From positions 25,451-89,450 of the forward strand of contig JAJXUG010000013.1 of NCBI GenBank assembly GCA_021783095.1: a stretch of DNA of 64,000 nucleotides, read 5' to 3'. A program made the position numbers and the translations under genes. A model generated the notes under the pieces. That model was not told the DNA's origin. It saw nothing but the letters and a program-made list of their open reading frames with translations, and did no database searches. Within the stretch, counting starts at the first letter, position 1; each line of letters starts with the position of its first letter. The DNA is from Chloroflexota bacterium. Lineage in GTDB: Bacteria; Chloroflexota; Limnocylindria; Limnocylindrales; CSP1-4. Below are positions 59,320-64,000 of the stretch, one piece after another.

Positions 59320-59460
59320 CGCCCGGGGAGTATAGGGCGGGCGGCTGGATCACCGGGCGCGAAGCGGACGCCCGCGCCCCGCGACTCCCGGGGGCACGCT
59401 CAGCGGCACGGCGAGCGGCACGGCGATCGGCGGTTCCCGGGCGGTAGACTCCGAGCCCAC

Positions 59461-59548
59461 GGGCGAGTGGCGAAATGGCAGACGCGCCGGCCTTAGGAGC
59501 CGGTGCCGCGTGAGCGGCGTGTCGGTTCGACCCCGACCTCGCCTACCA
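59461..59548 (+). tRNA. tRNA-Leu (anticodon UAG), CCA encoded
   Basis: Acceptor GGGCGAG/CTCGCCT, anticodon arm CCGGC-CTTAGGA-GCCGG, long variable arm, GTCGG-TTCGACC-CCGAC T-arm, discriminator A then CCA. Confidence 0.95.
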
Positions 59549-60009
59549 GCCCCGCCGCGCACGGGTTTGGCGCGCCCCGCAACCCGCGCGCCTTGCCTCC
59601 TCCGGGCGCGCTCGTTGTCGCACTACCGCGCGTCGTCTCCCATCTGCGAACGTGGCTCGTGCTATCCGTGCACGGCTAGCTCGGATGTGCCGGGTACGAG
59701 GTGGTTTCGTGCTGCAACGCCCAGTCGGTCCGTCGACACCCACCTACGAGCCCGTCGCGTGTTCGGCGCCTGGCAGTGCTGGACGCCGCGTTGAGCACGA
59801 CGGAGGCTCGTGAGTGGCGGCGCGGCGCCGAAATCAACGCGATCGCCCGCGTCGCCAGACCGGAAATCCGGTCGAGGGGTGGCGGGATCGCCGACAGCAC
59901 GAGCGTGGGTCGTAGGTGGCGGCTGCGCACGTCTGCCGGCCGCCCGCGCGCGACCGGCCGGCAGTCCGCGAAGCGGCAGGCCCACAACGGTTGAGGCGAG
60001 GCGCGGTGT

Positions 60010-60762
60010 CTAGGCGGTCCGGATGATCTGGAGCACGGCGTCCTCCACCACGTGGAACTCGGGGTAGAGCCGGTCGGGATCGGTCCAGACGCGGTAGTCC
60101 CAGACGATTGCCCACAGCCCGAAGGTGACAAACGACGCCAGCAGCCAGACCAGGAAGTTGCGGCGCTTGCCCTCGTCGACCCGGAACGTGATCGGGCTGC
60201 GCAGCATGCCCATCTGGAGCCAGGCGAGGCTCAGGCCCTCGTCGAAGTGGGCCTCGAACCGCTGGCGGTCGTCCCATGCCCGGTTGACCTTGTAGTAGAC
60301 GACGATCCCCCACAGGCCGAAGGTGATGATCACCAGCAGGAAGTTGAGCCCGGCGCCGATCGGCTTGAGGGCGCTCGCAGAGGCTGCGCCCACGTCGGCG
60401 CGCAGCTGGTCCGTGATCGGCCGGACGACAACGAGACCGGCCGCGGCGGCGCGCTGCTCCGTGTACTCGACGAGGCCCTGGTAGTAGGCGAGCTTGCGCC
60501 GGCTGAACGCGTCGATGCGGGACATCCGTCGGTAGAAGAAGTAGATCGCGCCGATCCCGAGCGTGATCCAGTTCACGAGGAACACGAACAGCCACCAGTT
60601 CAGGAAACGGGTGTCCGTCTCGCCACGCAGCCGGACGGCCTGTTCGATTCGGGCGGCGCTCTGGGCGGTGGCCGCGCCGACGGGGAGGCTCAGCGCGGCA
60701 GGCGGCATCGGCGGCACGGAACTGGGCGGCATAGGGGGAAACGACACTGAGCGACCCTCCAA
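60010..60762 (-). CDS. Membrane protein with repeated WxxxFLVNWITLGIGAIYFFYRR / LxVIITFGLWGIVVYYKVNR / ASFVTFGLWAIVWDYRVW units (DUF4234-like)
   Basis: Three similar TM motifs; family name is a tentative recognition. Confidence 0.65.
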   Translation of the reverse strand: MEGRSVSFPPMPPSSVPPMPPAALSLPVGAATAQSAARIEQAVRLRGETDTRFLNWWLFVFLVNWITLGIGAIYFFYRRMSRIDAFSRRKLAYYQGLVEYTEQRAAAAGLVVVRPITDQLRADVGAASASALKPIGAGLNFLLVIITFGLWGIVVYYKVNRAWDDRQRFEAHFDEGLSLAWLQMGMLRSPITFRVDEGKRRNFLVWLLASFVTFGLWAIVWDYRVWTDPDRLYPEFHVVEDAVLQIIRTA

Positions 60763-60954
60763 CGTTCAAGCTGCGGGGTCGTCCCGGCACCGCCCGCCGA
60801 CGCTTGGCACGCCGGGCACGGGCCATCTGTCCCCCCTCGCCGGGTGTGGTTCTCGCGGGCCCAGCGATGGGCTGGATGGCCAGAGGAGCCCGCCTTGCCG
60901 AAGTGTATCGAAGCGGCCCGGCCCGGTGGCCCCCGGTCCGCGGCGGCCAAGCGG

Positions 60955-61501
60955 TTAGGCGCGCTTGTTGCGGATCTTGTCGATCTGCTCCTGGAAGGAC
61001 GGGCCGTCGGGGCGGAGCATGTCAGCCGCGAGCTGCTTGCCGTACCTGACCGCGAGCGGCCGCCCGGCGGTGAGCAGCAGCCCGCCGATGATGCCCACCA
61101 AATCGCGCTGCTTGCGCTCCGGCGCCTTCTCGTCGAGGTAGCGGGCGAAGTCGCGCTCGATCGTGCCGCGTACCCGCGCGCCGTCGCCGCCCAGCTTGCG
61201 CAGGGAGGCGTCGATCTCCCTCGGCAGCATCGACTTGGGCAGCGGGTCGGGCTTGCCGAAGATGGCGTTGCGGGCGCCGCGCAGGACCCGCTTGGGCCCG
61301 CCCACGAGGACGAACCCGGCGCCTGCGGCAGCCCCCGCCGCCTTGACCGGGTTGCGCTTGACCTTGGCCTTGACGTCCACCGCGGCACGCGCGGAGGCCT
61401 CCAGGCGGACCAGCTCCTCGTCGAGCCGTCCCCGGGCCGCCAGGACCTCGGCCCGAGCCGCTAGGACTTCGGCCCGAGCGGATTCCGTGCCTTCGCCCAC
61501 T
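60955..61501 (-). CDS. Hypothetical protein (YtxH/DUF3618-like membrane-associated)
   Basis: ESARAEVLAARAEVLAARGRLDEELVRLEASARAAVDVKAKVKRNPVKAAGAAAGAGFVLVGGPKRV; exact start uncertain. Confidence 0.5.
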
Positions 61502-62240
61502 CGATCGTCTCCCTGGTGGTGTCGATGGTCTGCTGCGGCCAGAACCGAAGCTTGATGGTCTCGAAGTCGACGCCCCCGGCCGCAACTCGCGCGAGCAGGA
61601 CGCCGATGTACACGGCGAACAGGACGGCCAGGCCCAGCGCGGCGCCCACGCGCCAGCCGAAGTCGTAGGCGAGGAACGCGCCGACGAGCCCGCCGAGGAT
61701 CGCTCCGCCGATGAGCCCGGCGACCGCGCCGCCCACGCCCATCGCGCGCGCCCCGCCGATGAGCCCGACCAGCGCGCCCAGCGCGCCGACCACGACGACC
61801 GCGACGAGCCAGGTCCGCAGCGGCGGGTCGACGTTGACGCTGAGCGTCTCGCCGATCCGCTGCCAGAGCATGTACGGCCAGCTTGCCCCGAGCACGATGA
61901 AGGCCACGAAGCCGGCGATGACGGCGATCGCGACCGCTGGGGCGCGCCCCTCGAGCCTGAGGGCCGAGATGACGGCGGTGACAGCGATGGAGAGCAGCAT
62001 CTCGGTGCCGAGCAGCAGGCCCCAGCCGATGCTGCCGAACAGCCACTCGCCCGTGAACAGCAGGAGGGCGACCGGCAGGAAGACGCCGAGCAGCAGCAGG
62101 ACCGCGATCGCGACGCCGACGAACACTGCCGCGGAGGCGATCTCGCCCTTGATGACCTCGGCCTCGGCCCTGCCGAGGGCGATGTGCGAGCGAACGACGA
62201 CCAGCAAGGCGTCCTTGGTGGCCTTGAGCTGGGCGATCAA
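61461..62240 (-). CDS. Phage-holin-family (YqjE-like) membrane protein
   Basis: LVVVRSHIALGRAEAEVIKGEIASAAVFVGVAIAVLLLLGVFLPVALLLFTGEWLFGSIGWGLLLG. Confidence 0.65.
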   Translation of the reverse strand: MIAQLKATKDALLVVVRSHIALGRAEAEVIKGEIASAAVFVGVAIAVLLLLGVFLPVALLLFTGEWLFGSIGWGLLLGTEMLLSIAVTAVISALRLEGRAPAVAIAVIAGFVAFIVLGASWPYMLWQRIGETLSVNVDPPLRTWLVAVVVVGALGALVGLIGGARAMGVGGAVAGLIGGAILGGLVGAFLAYDFGWRVGAALGLAVLFAVYIGVLLARVAAGGVDFETIKLRFWPQQTIDTTRETIEWAKARNPLGPKS

Positions 62241-62551
62241 GCCCGGGGGGGCGGTCCCGGCGCCGCCGGCGGTCGACCCGCTCGGCTCGTCAGCCGTCTC
62301 GTCTCGCGGCGCGCCTCCGCCTGTCTGGCCGCCCGGTGCGCTTCCGCCGCCCGCGGCCGGGGCAGGGTCGGTCGCGGGACCCTCCGATTGGGGGTTGGGC
62401 CGGTCGGGATCCAGCGGTCGTCCTCCGCGGTCTGGCTCGGGGCCTCGGGCGAGGTCGCTCTCATCATACCCGTGGTGGTGGCGCCGAGCGTGACTGGAGA
62501 CCCGGCGAGACGGCCCGGTGCCGTTGCAGCGGCGCGGAGTACGCTGGCGAA

Positions 62552-63769
62552 ATGGACGAGCCCACCCGCCCCGCGCTCGCGCGTGCCCGGGCGATCCTCG
62601 CAGCCGAGATCATCGCCATCGGCACCGAGCTCACGGTCGGCGAGACCACCGACACCAACAGCGGCGAGCTGGCCCGGTCGCTGGTTGCGCACGGCGTCGC
62701 CGTCACCCGCGTCACGGATCTGCCCGACCACCAGCCCACCGTCGTCGAGACGCTGCTCGCGGCACTGGCCCGGGCTGACCTGGTGGTGTGCACCGGCGGG
62801 CTGGGCCCGACGCCCGACGACCTCACTCGGGAATCGGTGGCCGAGGCCTGCGGCGAGCAGCTGCGCGTCGATCCCCGGGCGCTCGCGTGGCTCGAGGGCC
62901 TGTGGGCTCGCCGGAACCAGCAGTTCCCCCCGTCGAACATCAAGCAGGCCTGGGTCATCCCGTCGGCCACGACCCTGGCCAACCTCCACGGCACCGCGCC
63001 CGGCTGGTGGGTCGACCGTCCCGACGGGCGCGTCATCGTGCTGCTGCCGGGTCCGCCGCGCGAGCTCGGGCCGATGTGGCGGGACATGGTCCTGCCGCGA
63101 CTGGTCGAGCGCGGGGTCGGCGACGACATGGACGTGCGGACGCTGCGCCTGACCGGGATCGGCGAATCGCAGGTGGCGGACAGGCTGGGCGAGCCGCTGC
63201 TCAGGCGCTCGAATCCGGTCGTCGCCACCTATGCCCGCCACGAGGCGGTGGACGTGCGGATCTCGGCCCGTGCCGAGTACGGCCGACCGGCCGTCGAGGT
63301 GGGTGACGAGGCGGAGGCCGCCGTGATGGGCATCCTCGGCGAGCACGTCTGGGCGCGCGGCGACACCAGCTGGGCCCAGGCGCTCGGCGAGGCGCTGGCC
63401 AGCCACGGCTGGACGATCGCCGTCACCGAGCGCGGCAGCGAGGGCGCCCTCGTCGCGCTGCTGCGCGGGATGCCCGGGCTGCGCAGGGCCGAGGTGATCG
63501 GCCCGGGCGCGGAGCCGGGGCCGCGGGCCTCCTTCGAGAGCGATCTCGAACTCCGCGAGGCCGAGCGCATCCGGGCTGAGGGCCGTGCCGACGTGGGGCT
63601 CGCGATCCGGGTCGAGACGGCCGGGCAGGACACCGCCGTGCATGTGGGCGTGGTCACGCCCGCGGGGCGCCACGCCGAGCAGCGCCTCGCCTTCCTCGGC
63701 GGGCGTCAGGGCGCGGACCGGGCGGCGATCGCCGGGGCCGCGGTGCTCCAGGCGTTCCTGCGCCGCTGA
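62552..63769 (+). CDS. cinA: CinA-family protein (competence/damage-inducible)
   Basis: AEIIAIGTELTVGETTDTNSGELARSLVAHGVAVTRVTDLPDHQPTVVETLLAALARADLVVCTGGLGPTPDDLTRESVAE. Confidence 0.92.
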   Translation: MDEPTRPALARARAILAAEIIAIGTELTVGETTDTNSGELARSLVAHGVAVTRVTDLPDHQPTVVETLLAALARADLVVCTGGLGPTPDDLTRESVAEACGEQLRVDPRALAWLEGLWARRNQQFPPSNIKQAWVIPSATTLANLHGTAPGWWVDRPDGRVIVLLPGPPRELGPMWRDMVLPRLVERGVGDDMDVRTLRLTGIGESQVADRLGEPLLRRSNPVVATYARHEAVDVRISARAEYGRPAVEVGDEAEAAVMGILGEHVWARGDTSWAQALGEALASHGWTIAVTERGSEGALVALLRGMPGLRRAEVIGPGAEPGPRASFESDLELREAERIRAEGRADVGLAIRVETAGQDTAVHVGVVTPAGRHAEQRLAFLGGRQGADRAAIAGAAVLQAFLRR

Positions 63770-64000
63770 TCGCCCGGCGGCGTGCCCGCTCGGCCTCGCA
63801 CTCCTCGCACATGACCGCGCGGGTACGGGCGCCATTCGGGCATGGAAGTCTGCAGATGCTCGCCCGGCGAGACATCCGGAAGGTCCTCGGGACTGGTGAG
63901 TCGCGTCAGGGTCGGGAGCGCCCCCCGCGCGCACGGGCCACGCCGCGGGCCCCCGGTCCGGGCCGGCGCCCGCGCACGCCGCCGGATGCGGCGACCACTG

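Noticed and set aside
57775-59496. 573-aa plus-strand ORF
   Set aside because: Antisense to trigger factor and ends inside tRNA-Leu.

Overview
High-GC bacterial chromosome segment, probably Chloroflexota by gene content (inference; no taxonomic search was run). Main content, left to right: rarA/mgsA; a frameshifted secreted RHS-repeat gene with a second truncated MgsA C-terminal fragment beside it; TPM-domain and PspA genes; an ArsR/SRPBCC/VOC cluster; a PIN/RHH toxin-antitoxin pair; a putative three-gene serine pathway (aminotransferase, SerA, histidine phosphatase); a transglutaminase/DUF58/MoxR cluster; an FHA/FHA/RodA/PBP cluster without an adjacent kinase; valS behind a T-box leader; a complete type I-E CRISPR-Cas locus (59 repeats at exactly 61-bp period, cas2-cas1-cas6e-cas5e-cas7e-cse2-cse1-cas3); a qcrCAB-ctaCDF respiratory operon; tig-clpP-clpX; tRNA-Leu(UAG); and cinA. 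The top discovery is in the 185-bp cas3-cse1 intergenic region. It carries an unannotated crRNA-like unit on the strand opposite to the cas genes: two degenerate CRISPR repeats flank a 20-nt pseudo-spacer. The first 11 nt of that pseudo-spacer match a site directly upstream of cse1/casA with a 5'-AAG PAM, and the only seed mismatch is at position 6, the base flipped out in type I-E Cascade. This is the architecture expected of a CreR/CreA-type RNA guide that makes Cascade repress its own cas operon. All calls come from reading the sequence; no searches or folding programs were run.
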